DNA of 49,241 nt from Alistipes sp. GTDB taxonomy: Bacteria > Bacteroidota > Bacteroidia > Bacteroidales > Rikenellaceae. Positions within the stretch are counted from its first letter, which is position 1; each line of letters starts with the position of its first letter. The notes beneath the pieces were generated by a model that was given only the letters and a program-made list of their open reading frames with translations, searched no databases and was not told the DNA's origin. This document shows positions 15,867-24,640 of the stretch, one piece after another. The stretch is from contig JAGBCY010000029.1 in assembly GCA_017937765.1 (NCBI GenBank), positions 1-49,241 of the forward strand, in the 5' to 3' direction. The position numbers and the translations under genes are program-made.

Positions 15867-18386
15867 ATGAAACACTTAAGTATCTGTACACTCATCAGTG
15901 CAGCACTGCTTATGCTTGGCTGTGAGGCAAACACCGAGCCTCGCACAGTCGAGGACTTCAACTTCGACTGGAGATTCGCACTCGGCGACGACGTAGCGTA
16001 CGCCACGGGCGACTACGACGACAGCCACTGGCGCGACCTGCACCTCCCCCACGACTGGAGCGTCGAGGGCGAGTTCGATGCCAACAACCCATCGACCCCT
16101 GCAGGCGGTGCTCTGCCCGGCGGTATAGGTTGGTATCGCAAGTACTTCACCACCCCTAACATCGAGAACAAGGTCGTAAGCGTTGAATTCGACGGTATCT
16201 TTATGAATAGCACCGTCTATGTCAATGGCAACGAGGTAGGCTTCCGCCCCTATGGCTACTCGTCGCTATCGTACGACATCACCCCCTACCTCAAGCCCGA
16301 GGGCGAGGAGAACCTTATCGCCGTGCGTTGCGATAACTCCGAGCAGCCCAACTCGCGCTGGTATGCCGGATGTGGCATCTATCGCAACGTGCGACTCGTT
16401 GTGACCTCGGATGTATTTGTCGATTACTGTGGCACCTATGTCACCACGCCCGAGATCGATGACAAGAGGGCGACGGTAAAGGCCGCTGTAACCATCACAA
16501 ACAAGAGCGATGTCGACCGCACCGTTACCATCGTCAACGATATCCTCAATGCCAACGACAAGCGTGTATGCCGCAGCGAGAGGCGCGAGCGCGTGAAGGC
16601 TGGCGAGAGCGTTGAGGTGGAGATGGATATCAACCTCCCATCACCCCATCGCTGGGATATCGACGACCCTTATATGTACACACTCCTTACCTCAATCGAG
16701 GATCAGGATGTTATCCTCGACAAGTACACCACACCCTTCGGTATTCGTGAGTTTAAGTTCGATGCCGACACTGGCTTCTGGCTCAATGGCCGCAACGTGA
16801 AGCTACTCGGCGTGTGTATGCACCACGATATGGGTGCTCTCGGCACGGCTGTTCACCGTCGCGCACTGGAGCGTCAGCTCGACATCCTCGAGTCGTTTGG
16901 CGTAAATGCCATACGCACATCGCACAACCCTCCCACACCCGAACTGCTCGATATGTGCGACCAACGCGGTATCCTCGTAATGGACGAGGCGTTTGATATG
17001 TGGCGACGTGCAAAGACGCAGTACGACTACGCACGCTTCTTCGACGAGTGGCACGAGAAGGATCTCGTCGACTTCATAAAGCGCGACCGCAACCACCCCT
17101 CAATCGTGATGTGGTCGGTGGGTAACGAGATATTGGAGCAGTGGGATTCCGACGAGCAGTACAACCTCGACGACCTGCCCACCGAGCAGCGTAACCTCCT
17201 AATGAACTTCCTCGCAAAGAATGCCGATGGCGAGATCAGCGAGGCCGATATGAACCCCAACGTTCTGCTCACGCGCCATATCGTTGCCAAGCTCAAGGAG
17301 TACGACTCGACACGTCCCGTGACGGCCGGATGCAACGAGACACGCCCCTTCAACAACCTGCTGCGCTCGGGTGCTATCGACATCGTTGGCTTCAACTACC
17401 ACGAGAAGGATTACGACTCGGTACGCATATGGTACCCCGGAATGCCGTTTATCGGTTCGGAGACAGCATCGGCACTCAATAGCCGCGGCTTCTACCTCCA
17501 CCCCTCGAGCGAGCTCCACGTCGTCCCCGAGCGTTGGGACCTTCCTTACGACACCGACCACCACCAGTGTTCGGCCTACGACAACTCACGCGCTCCGTGG
17601 GCTACGCTTCACGAGGAGGCGTGGACCGTGGTACGCGACAGAGACTACTGTGCCGGCACCTTCGTATGGACCGGCTTCGACTATATTGGTGAGCCCACGC
17701 CCTACTCTTGGCCCTCGCGCTCATCGTACTTCGGCATCGTAGACCTCTGCGGCTTCCCGAAGGATTGCTACTATATGTACCGCTCGGAGTGGACCGACGA
17801 GCCCACCATCCACCTCTTTCCCCACTGGAACTGGACGGATGGCCAGCAAATCGACCTCTGGTGCTACTACAACACTGCCGACGAGGTTGAGCTCTTCGTA
17901 AATGGCGAGTCGCTGGGTCGCAGCCGTAAGACCGACACACGTCTCCACGCCATTTGGGAGGGTGTAACCTTCACCCCTGGTGAGATTACGGCCGTAGGTT
18001 ATAAGGATGGCAAGGAGATTATGCGCCACACCCGCAAGACTGCCGGCGACCCCGCACGCATCATACTCAGCCCCGATCGCACAAGCCTCAAGGCCGATGG
18101 CTACGACCTCTCGTACGTCACTATCGACTGCGTGGATGCTGATGGTAATTTTGTGCCTACGGCGATGAATCAGCTCTACTTCAAGGTCGAGGGTGCGGGC
18201 GAGCTTGTAGGTGTCGACAATGGTAACTCGGCAGGCACCGAGTCACTCAAGGGCAACAAGATGAAGCTCTTTAACGGCAAGGCATTGGCCATCATCCGCA
18301 CACTTAAGGATACAGCGGGAGAGATCACACTCACCGTCACAGGCGATGGTTTTGAGCCTACGACCGTTACACTCAAAAGCAAATAA
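15867..18386 (+). CDS. Glycoside hydrolase family 2 (beta-galactosidase-like) lipoprotein
   Basis: An 839-residue GH2 enzyme with a lipoprotein signal (MKHLSICTLISAALLMLGCE, lipobox Cys19). Domains in order: jelly-roll sugar-binding (about 28-190; DLHLPHDWSVEGEF), Ig-like (195-300), TIM barrel (300-605; IRTSHNPPTPELLDMCDQ), a DUF4982-like segment around 620-700 and a GH2 C-terminal Ig-like domain to 835. The acid/base E421 is in WSVGNE and the nucleophile E532 in FIGSETAS. Bacteroidetes enzymes of this layout remove beta-galactosyl or related residues from glycans. The 21-base gap after the GH3 gene and the terminator at 18404-18437 make it the last gene of the operon. Confidence 0.93.
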   Translation: MKHLSICTLISAALLMLGCEANTEPRTVEDFNFDWRFALGDDVAYATGDYDDSHWRDLHLPHDWSVEGEFDANNPSTPAGGALPGGIGWYRKYFTTPNIENKVVSVEFDGIFMNSTVYVNGNEVGFRPYGYSSLSYDITPYLKPEGEENLIAVRCDNSEQPNSRWYAGCGIYRNVRLVVTSDVFVDYCGTYVTTPEIDDKRATVKAAVTITNKSDVDRTVTIVNDILNANDKRVCRSERRERVKAGESVEVEMDINLPSPHRWDIDDPYMYTLLTSIEDQDVILDKYTTPFGIREFKFDADTGFWLNGRNVKLLGVCMHHDMGALGTAVHRRALERQLDILESFGVNAIRTSHNPPTPELLDMCDQRGILVMDEAFDMWRRAKTQYDYARFFDEWHEKDLVDFIKRDRNHPSIVMWSVGNEILEQWDSDEQYNLDDLPTEQRNLLMNFLAKNADGEISEADMNPNVLLTRHIVAKLKEYDSTRPVTAGCNETRPFNNLLRSGAIDIVGFNYHEKDYDSVRIWYPGMPFIGSETASALNSRGFYLHPSSELHVVPERWDLPYDTDHHQCSAYDNSRAPWATLHEEAWTVVRDRDYCAGTFVWTGFDYIGEPTPYSWPSRSSYFGIVDLCGFPKDCYYMYRSEWTDEPTIHLFPHWNWTDGQQIDLWCYYNTADEVELFVNGESLGRSRKTDTRLHAIWEGVTFTPGEITAVGYKDGKEIMRHTRKTAGDPARIILSPDRTSLKADGYDLSYVTIDCVDADGNFVPTAMNQLYFKVEGAGELVGVDNGNSAGTESLKGNKMKLFNGKALAIIRTLKDTAGEITLTVTGDGFEPTTVTLKSK

Positions 18387-18403
18387 TTGCATAACATTCA
18401 CAA

Positions 18404-18437
18404 AGAGAGTCGTCGTCAGCGTGGCGGCGACTCTCTT
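18404..18437 (+). terminator. Terminator of the M16-GH2 operon
   Basis: AGAGAGTCG (18404-18412) pairs perfectly with CGACTCTCT (18428-18436), with further inner pairs (CG/CG), 18 bases after the GH2 stop. A short T-rich tail (TTAATT) follows. Confidence 0.7.
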
Positions 18438-18450
18438 AATTCCAAAGACG

Positions 18451-18744
18451 ATGACAAAGATAGAACGCGAGAAGAGAGTCGTGAGCCGAATGATTGAGCT
18501 CTACTGCCGACATAACCTCAAGCTCGACACCATTTCCGAGGAGTACCGCGCACTCGAGAGCTACGCCCACAAGCGACTCGATGGTTGCAAGTTTGGCGAC
18601 AATAAGCCCGCGTGCAAGCGATGTCCGATACACTGCTATAAGCCCGAGATGCGCGAGAAGATTCGTGCCGTGATGCGTTGGGCCGGACCACGTATGATAA
18701 TATACGACCCGATTGCAGCTATACGACACTTGCTAAACAAGTAA
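18451..18744 (+). CDS. YgbA-like protein ('nitrous oxide-stimulated promoter' family)
   Basis: A 97-residue protein beginning MTKIEREKRVVSRMIELYC. The frame opens earlier, inside the GH2 gene, but the ATG at 18451 is where the family starts and lies after the terminator. It carries the family's Cys cluster, CKFGDNKPACKRCPIHCY (about 50-67), suited to a zinc or iron-sulfur site, and GPRMIIYDPIAAIRHLL near the end. In enterobacteria relatives are controlled by the NO-responsive repressor NsrR, but the molecular role is unknown. A role in nitrosative or oxidative stress fits the downstream msrA gene 44 bases away. Confidence 0.8.
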   Translation: MTKIEREKRVVSRMIELYCRHNLKLDTISEEYRALESYAHKRLDGCKFGDNKPACKRCPIHCYKPEMREKIRAVMRWAGPRMIIYDPIAAIRHLLNK

Positions 18745-18788
18745 TGCGCGGCTCAATGTTTGCATTCGAATGATAGACACTGACAACT

Positions 18789-19298
18789 ATGAGTAAAAAG
18801 ATATATTTTGCAGGAGGATGCTTCTGGGGTACGGAACACTATTTCAAGCAGGTACGTGGCGTCATCTCAACACAAGCAGGATATGCCAACGGCAATACAC
18901 CCAACCCTACATACGACGAGGTATATACCGATACTACGGGCTACGCCGAGACGGTAATGGTCGAGTACAACCCCGAGGAGGTATCGCTCACGCTCCTTGT
19001 CGAGCTATTCTTCCGCTCGATAGACCCCACGTCGCTAAACCGTCAGGGCAACGACATCGGCACACGCTACCGCACGGGCATATACTATACGTCGGACGAG
19101 GACTGCGCCGCGATTAGCGATATTTACAGAGATATGGAGCGTATCATCGGTGAGCCACTCGCGGTGGAATTAGAACCGCTCGAGAGCTTCTACCCTGCCG
19201 AAGAGTATCATCAAGACTACCTCGACAAGAACCCCACGGGCTTCTGCCATATACCCCGCGTGCTAATGCTTATGGCACGCGAGGCAAACCGCGAGTAG
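18789..19298 (+). CDS. msrA: Peptide-methionine (S)-S-oxide reductase MsrA
   Basis: A 169-residue MsrA with the active-site GCFWG (residues 10-14; catalytic Cys11) near the N-terminus and RTGIYYTSDED plus EYHQDYLDKNP further on, all canonical. The single-domain form lacks a fused MsrB. The YHQDYL region is complete, but no resolving Cys cluster is present at the C-terminus apart from the Cys in GFCHIP. It repairs methionine-S-sulfoxide in proteins in the cytoplasm; there is no signal peptide. It converges on the GH20 gene with only three bases between stops. Confidence 0.96.
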   Translation: MSKKIYFAGGCFWGTEHYFKQVRGVISTQAGYANGNTPNPTYDEVYTDTTGYAETVMVEYNPEEVSLTLLVELFFRSIDPTSLNRQGNDIGTRYRTGIYYTSDEDCAAISDIYRDMERIIGEPLAVELEPLESFYPAEEYHQDYLDKNPTGFCHIPRVLMLMAREANRE

Positions 19299-19301
19299 TC
19301 G

Positions 19302-21476
19302 CTACAACAGAGGCCAGATTGTGGGTGGCTGTATCGACACCCACTCGGCACCGTTTCCGCGCGACGTGGCCGTGATTCTCACCGCTTTGATTGCCCTCGC
19401 TGGGCTCTCAATAAAGAACATTCCCGCCTCTAAATCACCCACACGCTCGAAGGCTACGCCGTCGTAGCTAACCTCCACATATCCATTTTCGAAGATGTAT
19501 CGCGGCAGTTGGAAGTTACCCGTCGCCACCTTCATACGTCTACACCTTACCGGCTGATCGAAGGTAAACATCACCCAATCGCCAACATCTGCCGCTCGCG
19601 ACGTGCGCGCAAGACGACCATAGCCTTGTGCCTTCTCAAACGAAAATGCCTCCCTATCGTCCATCGACGAGGTGATCTTAAAGGCTGGCGTTATGGTGCG
19701 GAAGTGCTGCTCAACAGCCGCCTCGGGTGAAGAGGCCTTGCCCCGGCGCGACACAAACGAGTAATGCGCTGGCGAGGTAGTAGCAATCGGCTCGGTATAG
19801 AGATACTCCTTATCCTCCGCATCTAAACGATAATATACCTTGCTGCCATCATCTACGCTCACACTAAGCCTTCCATCCGAATACTTAACCTTCGGGGGCA
19901 CAAGACGATAGGCCACACCCATAGCGTCCATCCTCGCGTAGTGGGCAACCATACGCGAGTAGAACTCCTCCTTGTCGCGCTCATCGCCACCAACCCACGC
20001 AATCTCCGATAGAGCTACCAAGCGCGGGAAAGTCTGGTAGTGGAGATAGTCGGCCGTCTCGGGATTTCGCGAGGCGTAGGCTTCGCTGAAGAACGAGGCC
20101 TCGAGGCCAATGATGTTTTGTTGCTCCGAGGTAGTAAATCCAACACTCGCAGGGGTGAAGCCGTAGACCTTCGTCCAATCGAAGATTGCCGCCCAGTCGT
20201 GTCCCGGCTCACGTGGCGTTTGCTTCATATCGAAGTAGAAATATTGGCCGGGCATCACTACCACATCGTAGCCCGCGGCGGCCGCCGCACGACACTCCTT
20301 GATACCCTCCCAGCCATATACACGCGTTGCAGTGCTCAGTACGCCGCCATCAATAGCCTCGTTCCACACAGCCGGAAGTTTACCATAGTTTGCGAGCATA
20401 TCGCCGATACGCGCCATAAAGTAGCGTTGCAACTCCTCGGTCGAGGTCATTCCCTCGCGCTGCATAAGAGCACGGCAATCGGGACAGCGACGCCACTGCG
20501 ACATATCGACCTCGTCGCCACCGACGTGGATATACTCCGACGGAAACATAGCACACACCTCAGCAATGATATCCTCGATAAGCAGGTAGTTTGCCTCCGA
20601 TGCCGGACAGATTGCCGAGCGTGTATCATAGCCAAATGCCGCGGAGGTGTTGGGCTCATAACGGCACAGTATCTCGGGATGGAGCGTCGCCAAGCAGAGG
20701 CTATGCCCCGGTAGGTCGATCTCGGGGATAATGGTTATGTTGCGCACGCGGGCATACTCCACAAGCTCGGCAATATCTTGCTTCGTGTAGTAGCCACCCC
20801 ACCGCTCGTTCCACTTACCATATCGCGGCCATATCTTCGCATCGCCACCGCGGAAGCCACCATCGCGCGCGAGTTCGGGGTGCGACTCTATATCTATGCG
20901 CCACGCCTCATCGTCGGTAAGGTGCAAACGAAGGTTATTAATCTTATGATAGGCCAAAAGGTCGATATAATCCTTCACTGCCTCGACATCCATCCACGTA
21001 CGACACACGTCAAGCATAAAGCCACGGTGCGACCAGCGCGGCTGATCCTCGATCTCGCAAAACGGGATGCCGATAGGCAATGTGCAGCTATCATCGTAGA
21101 CGCCCTCGGGGCATAATTGCAGGAGGGTTGTTATCGCGTTAAAGACACCGCCGTAATCACCACCCGAGATCACGACACCATCTTCCGACACAACCACGCT
21201 ATATTGCTCAGTGCCAAGCGTGCCATCAACGGCCAGCCTAACAACTCCGCCACTACGTGTAATGCCGATATTCAGATGCTCGGCCAAATAACGCGCCGCA
21301 GGCAACAGCTCCTCATCGCAGCACCCGATCTTCATACCCTGCTCGATACGACATACGCCATCCATAAGCTCTATGCTTCGTGGCAAGGGTATAATCTTTG
21401 GCTCCGCAGCACGGACATAACCCACCGCCACCATCAGCGCAAGGATTACGATAACAACTCTCTGTTTCATACTCAA
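19302..21476 (-). CDS. Glycoside hydrolase family 20 beta-N-acetylhexosaminidase
   Basis: A 724-residue secreted enzyme (signal MSMKQRVVIVILALMVAVGY, ending ...VRA). Residues 26-140 form the GH20b N-terminal domain, and the TIM barrel starts at WSHRGFMLDVCRTWMD (148-163). The catalytic Asp-Glu pair, D321-E322, lies in YIHVGGDEVDM. KINNLRLHLTDDEAWRI and IPEIDLPGHS are classic barrel strands. The C-terminal ~130 residues (after 590) are an F5/8-type discoidin-like domain (VRCRRMKVATGNFQLPRYIF). It should remove terminal GlcNAc or GalNAc from mucin or host glycans. The promoter is at 21490-21520, and it is a single-gene unit. Confidence 0.95.
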   Translation of the reverse strand: MSMKQRVVIVILALMVAVGYVRAAEPKIIPLPRSIELMDGVCRIEQGMKIGCCDEELLPAARYLAEHLNIGITRSGGVVRLAVDGTLGTEQYSVVVSEDGVVISGGDYGGVFNAITTLLQLCPEGVYDDSCTLPIGIPFCEIEDQPRWSHRGFMLDVCRTWMDVEAVKDYIDLLAYHKINNLRLHLTDDEAWRIDIESHPELARDGGFRGGDAKIWPRYGKWNERWGGYYTKQDIAELVEYARVRNITIIPEIDLPGHSLCLATLHPEILCRYEPNTSAAFGYDTRSAICPASEANYLLIEDIIAEVCAMFPSEYIHVGGDEVDMSQWRRCPDCRALMQREGMTSTEELQRYFMARIGDMLANYGKLPAVWNEAIDGGVLSTATRVYGWEGIKECRAAAAAGYDVVVMPGQYFYFDMKQTPREPGHDWAAIFDWTKVYGFTPASVGFTTSEQQNIIGLEASFFSEAYASRNPETADYLHYQTFPRLVALSEIAWVGGDERDKEEFYSRMVAHYARMDAMGVAYRLVPPKVKYSDGRLSVSVDDGSKVYYRLDAEDKEYLYTEPIATTSPAHYSFVSRRGKASSPEAAVEQHFRTITPAFKITSSMDDREAFSFEKAQGYGRLARTSRAADVGDWVMFTFDQPVRCRRMKVATGNFQLPRYIFENGYVEVSYDGVAFERVGDLEAGMFFIESPARAIKAVRITATSRGNGAEWVSIQPPTIWPLL

Positions 21477-21489
21477 ATGATTTATTTAA

Positions 21490-21520
21490 CAAAGTTACGC
21501 ATTATTTCCCAATCGCACAA
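21490..21520 (-). promoter_or_regulatory. Promoter of the GH20 gene
   Basis: On the minus strand TTG (21518-21520) and TAACTTTG (21490-21497) are 20 bases apart; the ATG at 21476 follows after 13 bases. Confidence 0.6.
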
Positions 21521-21537
21521 CACATATATAAACAAGA

Positions 21538-21569
21538 GTGATGCGCCCGACATTTGTCAGGCACATCAC
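21538..21569 (-). terminator. Terminator at the end of the yicC-M23 operon
   Basis: GTGATG (21538-21543) and CATCAC (21564-21569) close a hairpin that continues with GCC/GGC and GACA/TGTC around a short loop; one C-A mismatch interrupts it. It lies 26 bases past the M23 gene stop on the minus strand and before the GH20 promoter. Confidence 0.6.
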
Positions 21570-21594
21570 CCAATATTCACCGATTAACTCCCCG

Positions 21595-22656
21595 CTATCG
21601 AACCCTCAGACGCTGACCGATACGAAGGATAGATGTCGATTTGATACCGTTGAGCTGGCAAAGCTTCGTAACCGTAGTACCATACTTACGCGCGAGAGCT
21701 CCGAGTGTATCGCCCGAACGCACCGTGTGGTACTGTATAGCTGCGGCAGCCTTGCGCTCGGCCTCCTCCTGCTTCTCTGCCTCGAGCTCATCGTCAAAGT
21801 CCTGCTCGAACTTGGCATAGATGCTAAAATGGCGACGCTTAAGCAGCAACTCATCACGACGAAGATCTCCAGTTGCAAAGTCGATAATACGCTCTGGGTC
21901 AAATGACTGACCGCGATATCTCACCTCAAAGTGGAGGTGCGGGCCGGTACTCTTGCCCGTACTACCACCCAGACCAATCTGCTGACCAGCAACCACCCAA
22001 TCGCCAACCTCGACATCGCGAGCCGAGAGGTGGGCATAGTAGGTCTCGAGGCCATTATTGTGACGAATGACAATAAGGTTACCATAGTTACCCGCCACCT
22101 TCGACACACGCACCTTACCATCGAACGTAGCATACACCGGGTCGCCCGTCTTTAGCGACAGGTCGATACCCTGATGCGGACGGCCACGGCGCGGGCCATA
22201 GCGCGAGGTGATACGACCGAGGTAGGGATAGTGGTAGCTCTCCAACGAGTCGACAAGGCGTATGGCCGTAGCCTCGGGCAGAGAGTTCACGTCGACATCG
22301 CTATAAGCGTGCGTCGCCTCCGTATTCCAGTGGTCATCAAAGACCGTGGGGTCGTTCTTATAATCCTCTGCAAGAATATATCGCCAAGTGTTATCGTTAA
22401 AGAGGATGATGCTCAGCGCATCGTTAGCCGTGGGAAGTGTGTCGATAACCGCTACTTTACCGAGCGTACGCACGGGACGCACGGGTTCGGGCTTCTGCTG
22501 AGCAACGCTATCGCGACGCGTGGTATCCGCCACAACACTCATAAGGCTATCGGTCGTAGTGCGCGAGAGGCTATCGGTCTCTTGGGCATAGCACACGCAC
22601 GACACCACAACGCCCACACACGCGAGAAGATATTTCAAACTATTAAACATAAGCAT
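21595..22656 (-). CDS. M23-family peptidoglycan endopeptidase with C-terminal LysM
   Basis: A 353-residue exported protein (hydrophobic N-terminus MFNSLKYLLACVGVVVSCVCYA; an alternative ATG at 22650 would remove two residues). The M23 domain is at about 150-255: SRYGPRRGRPHQGIDL provides the first metal His and Asp, and GPHLHFEVRYRG the HxH. A helical linker (ELEAEKQEEAERKA) precedes a single LysM, YHTVRSGDTLGALARKYGTT to IGQRLRVR, at the very end. It likely cleaves cell-wall crosslinks or acts as an amidase activator. It is the last gene of the yicC-gmk-nadD-DUF3109 operon, ten bases after the previous stop. Confidence 0.93.
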   Translation of the reverse strand: MLMFNSLKYLLACVGVVVSCVCYAQETDSLSRTTTDSLMSVVADTTRRDSVAQQKPEPVRPVRTLGKVAVIDTLPTANDALSIILFNDNTWRYILAEDYKNDPTVFDDHWNTEATHAYSDVDVNSLPEATAIRLVDSLESYHYPYLGRITSRYGPRRGRPHQGIDLSLKTGDPVYATFDGKVRVSKVAGNYGNLIVIRHNNGLETYYAHLSARDVEVGDWVVAGQQIGLGGSTGKSTGPHLHFEVRYRGQSFDPERIIDFATGDLRRDELLLKRRHFSIYAKFEQDFDDELEAEKQEEAERKAAAAIQYHTVRSGDTLGALARKYGTTVTKLCQLNGIKSTSILRIGQRLRVR

Positions 22657-22666
22657 AATACATCGG

Positions 22667-23242
22667 TTATTTCATATCCTTGAGCATATCCTCGGCGAGC
22701 TCCAATTGCTTATAGAACTCCTCGCCAAAGGCTCGAATAATAGGCTCCTTAAGGCCGCGATAAACGGGCAAACCTATTCGCTTGCCACACTCCCTCGCCG
22801 AGCTACACACTGCCCAGCGGTGGTAGTTAAGACCTGCCGAGCCGTTACGAAAACGTGTAACACGTATAGGATAGAGGTGGCACGACAGAGGCTTAATAAA
22901 CGAACACTTGCCCTCGCGATAGGCGCGCTCAATAGCGCAAAACGTGATGCCATCCTCCTCAAAGGCGTAGGCACACGCAGCATCATCGACGAGGGGTGTG
23001 GTGTAGTCACCATCGGCATCCACGACCATAAATCCCTGCTCCTCGACAGCGGCACGTCCCTCCTCGGTCATATAGGGCGAGTAGTTATCCCACTCCTCCT
23101 CCAAGATATCTACCTCGTCGATATCGAGCGGAGCACCCGAGTCTCCCTCGACACAACATATACCCTTACACTTACCCAAATCGCAAGCGAACGACTCGCG
23201 CAAGAGATCGAGGCTCACAATCTTATCATCAATCTCAATCAT
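22667..23242 (-). CDS. DUF3109-family Cys-rich protein
   Basis: A 191-residue protein. The ATG at 23242 (MIEIDDKIVSLDLL) is preferred; a GTG at 23248 would overlap the nadD stop. Conserved cysteines occur in FACDLGKCKGICC (five N-terminal positions), in AACAYAF, in FCAIERAYREGKC and in SCHLYPIRV, then VCSSARECGKR, giving a YkgJ/DUF3109-type metal-binding set (zinc or iron-sulfur). The function of the family is unknown. In Bacteroidetes it is a common housekeeping neighbour. Here it overlaps or abuts nadD and precedes the M23 gene, all in one operon. Confidence 0.85.
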   Translation of the reverse strand: MIEIDDKIVSLDLLRESFACDLGKCKGICCVEGDSGAPLDIDEVDILEEEWDNYSPYMTEEGRAAVEEQGFMVVDADGDYTTPLVDDAACAYAFEEDGITFCAIERAYREGKCSFIKPLSCHLYPIRVTRFRNGSAGLNYHRWAVCSSARECGKRIGLPVYRGLKEPIIRAFGEEFYKQLELAEDMLKDMK

Positions 23243-23247
23243 ACCCA

Positions 23248-24063
23248 CTATGGATTATAGATATCCTTATAACGGAACGACAATATCTCGTAGACCATAT
23301 CGTGAAGCTGGCGCGCCTCCTCGTTCTCGGGCTCGAGCTTCATAGCTCGGTTGAAGTCGTTAATAGCTTTACCCCACTCGTTACGACGATAGAAGCACTT
23401 ACCGCGCTCGATATAGAGCAGCGCACGCTCATCCCCCGCCTCGATCATCGACGTCAGACGCACGATATTTCCAGCCGTCGTCCACAACTGGTTGTTCTTG
23501 ATATACTCGGCAACCGAGGGCGATACATAGGCCGAAAGATCCTCACCACGCTCGGCACGTGCTCGCACCTCCGTTGACGAGAAATCCATATACGGAGCAT
23601 CAGCAAGCAACGTCACACGATCGGCGAACTTCTCCACCTCGTAACCCTTGCGCGGATAGACATAGATTTTATACTCGTTCAATATACGCTCGTAATCCTT
23701 CCACTCATCGAAGCGTGCCCAGATGTCGCTACCCGTGATTATCGAGAACTCCATCTCGTCGCCACACGTCTCCTTGAGATAGTCGAGCGTTTTAATCGTG
23801 TACGACGGCTTCTCGAGCACAAACTCTACGACCGAGGGCTTAATTCTCTCCGGGAAGCGCGACTCGCGAGCGGCCATCTCGGCCATCTCGTAGCGCGTAT
23901 ACTCGGGCGTCTGCAACACATCGGTCTTAAACGGGTTCTGGGGTGATATAATGAGTGCCACCTCGTCGGCGAGGTCGCGCTCAAGGGCATATTCGGCAAG
24001 TGCTATATGACCATTGTGAATAGGGTCAAACGAGCCGAAATATAGTAACATACGTTTTTTCAT
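23248..24063 (-). CDS. nadD: Nicotinate-nucleotide adenylyltransferase NadD with C-terminal TPR
   Basis: A 271-residue protein. Residues 1-195 are NadD: LYFGSFDPIHNGHIALAEY holds the HxGH motif (H16, H19), and DFSSTEVRAR is the second nucleotidyl-transfer motif (ISSTxIR type). It joins nicotinate mononucleotide to ATP to make deamido-NAD. Residues about 207-265 add roughly one and a half tetratricopeptide repeats (RALLYIERGKCFYRRNEWG, KAINDFNRAMKLEPENEEA), absent from classical 190-215-residue NadD. The extension suggests a protein partner. It lies in the gmk operon, eight bases after gmk. Confidence 0.93.
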   Translation of the reverse strand: MKKRMLLYFGSFDPIHNGHIALAEYALERDLADEVALIISPQNPFKTDVLQTPEYTRYEMAEMAARESRFPERIKPSVVEFVLEKPSYTIKTLDYLKETCGDEMEFSIITGSDIWARFDEWKDYERILNEYKIYVYPRKGYEVEKFADRVTLLADAPYMDFSSTEVRARAERGEDLSAYVSPSVAEYIKNNQLWTTAGNIVRLTSMIEAGDERALLYIERGKCFYRRNEWGKAINDFNRAMKLEPENEEARQLHDMVYEILSFRYKDIYNP

Positions 24064-24071
24064 CTAATCTA

Positions 24072-24632
24072 CTACTTTAAGAAGTTGGCAATGATCTCGA
24101 CGGTCTCATCGACAGCCTCCTGAAGGTCATCGTTTACGACCGTGAAGTCGAACTCCGAGGCCTTCGACAGCTCGAACTCCGCCTTATCTATACGCTTACG
24201 GATGACATCCTCGGCATCGGTGCCACGGCCACGCAACCTACGTTCGAGCTCCTCGACCGAAGGGGGCATAATAAATACCGAGCAGGCGTCGTCGCCAAAG
24301 AGGTGCTTGAGATTAATACCGCCCATAACATCCACGTCGAAGAGTATCACATTACCCTTGGACCAGATACGCTCCATCTCACTACGCAGCGTGCCGTAGC
24401 ACGTGCCGGCATAGACCTCCTCCCACTCAACGAACTCGTCGCGCTCAACACGCGCACGGAACTCGTCGTTCGATAGGAAGTAGTAATCGACACCATCCCT
24501 CTCCTCGCCACGCGGCATTCGCGACGTGGCCGAGATCGAGAACTCGAAACAATCGAAACGCTTAAGCAACTCTCGTACAATCGTTGTCTTACCCGAGCCA
24601 CTCGGGGCAGAGAATATAACCAACTTACCCAT
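24072..24632 (-). CDS. gmk: Guanylate kinase
   Basis: A 186-residue kinase of normal length. IFSAPSGSGKTTIVREL (6-22) is the P-loop; SISATSRMPRGEERDGVDYY is the GMP-binding segment, followed by FVEWEEVYAGTCYGT and VILFDVDVMGGINLK. It phosphorylates GMP to GDP with ATP and is essential. It follows yicC by eight bases, as in many bacteria, and precedes nadD by eight bases. Confidence 0.97.
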   Translation of the reverse strand: MGKLVIFSAPSGSGKTTIVRELLKRFDCFEFSISATSRMPRGEERDGVDYYFLSNDEFRARVERDEFVEWEEVYAGTCYGTLRSEMERIWSKGNVILFDVDVMGGINLKHLFGDDACSVFIMPPSVEELERRLRGRGTDAEDVIRKRIDKAEFELSKASEFDFTVVNDDLQEAVDETVEIIANFLK

Positions 24633-24640
24633 AATGCAAA

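Noticed and set aside
20040-20714. Plus-strand open frame of 224 codons inside the GH20 gene
   Set aside because: It overlaps a fully supported GH20 catalytic domain and has no recognisable protein features.
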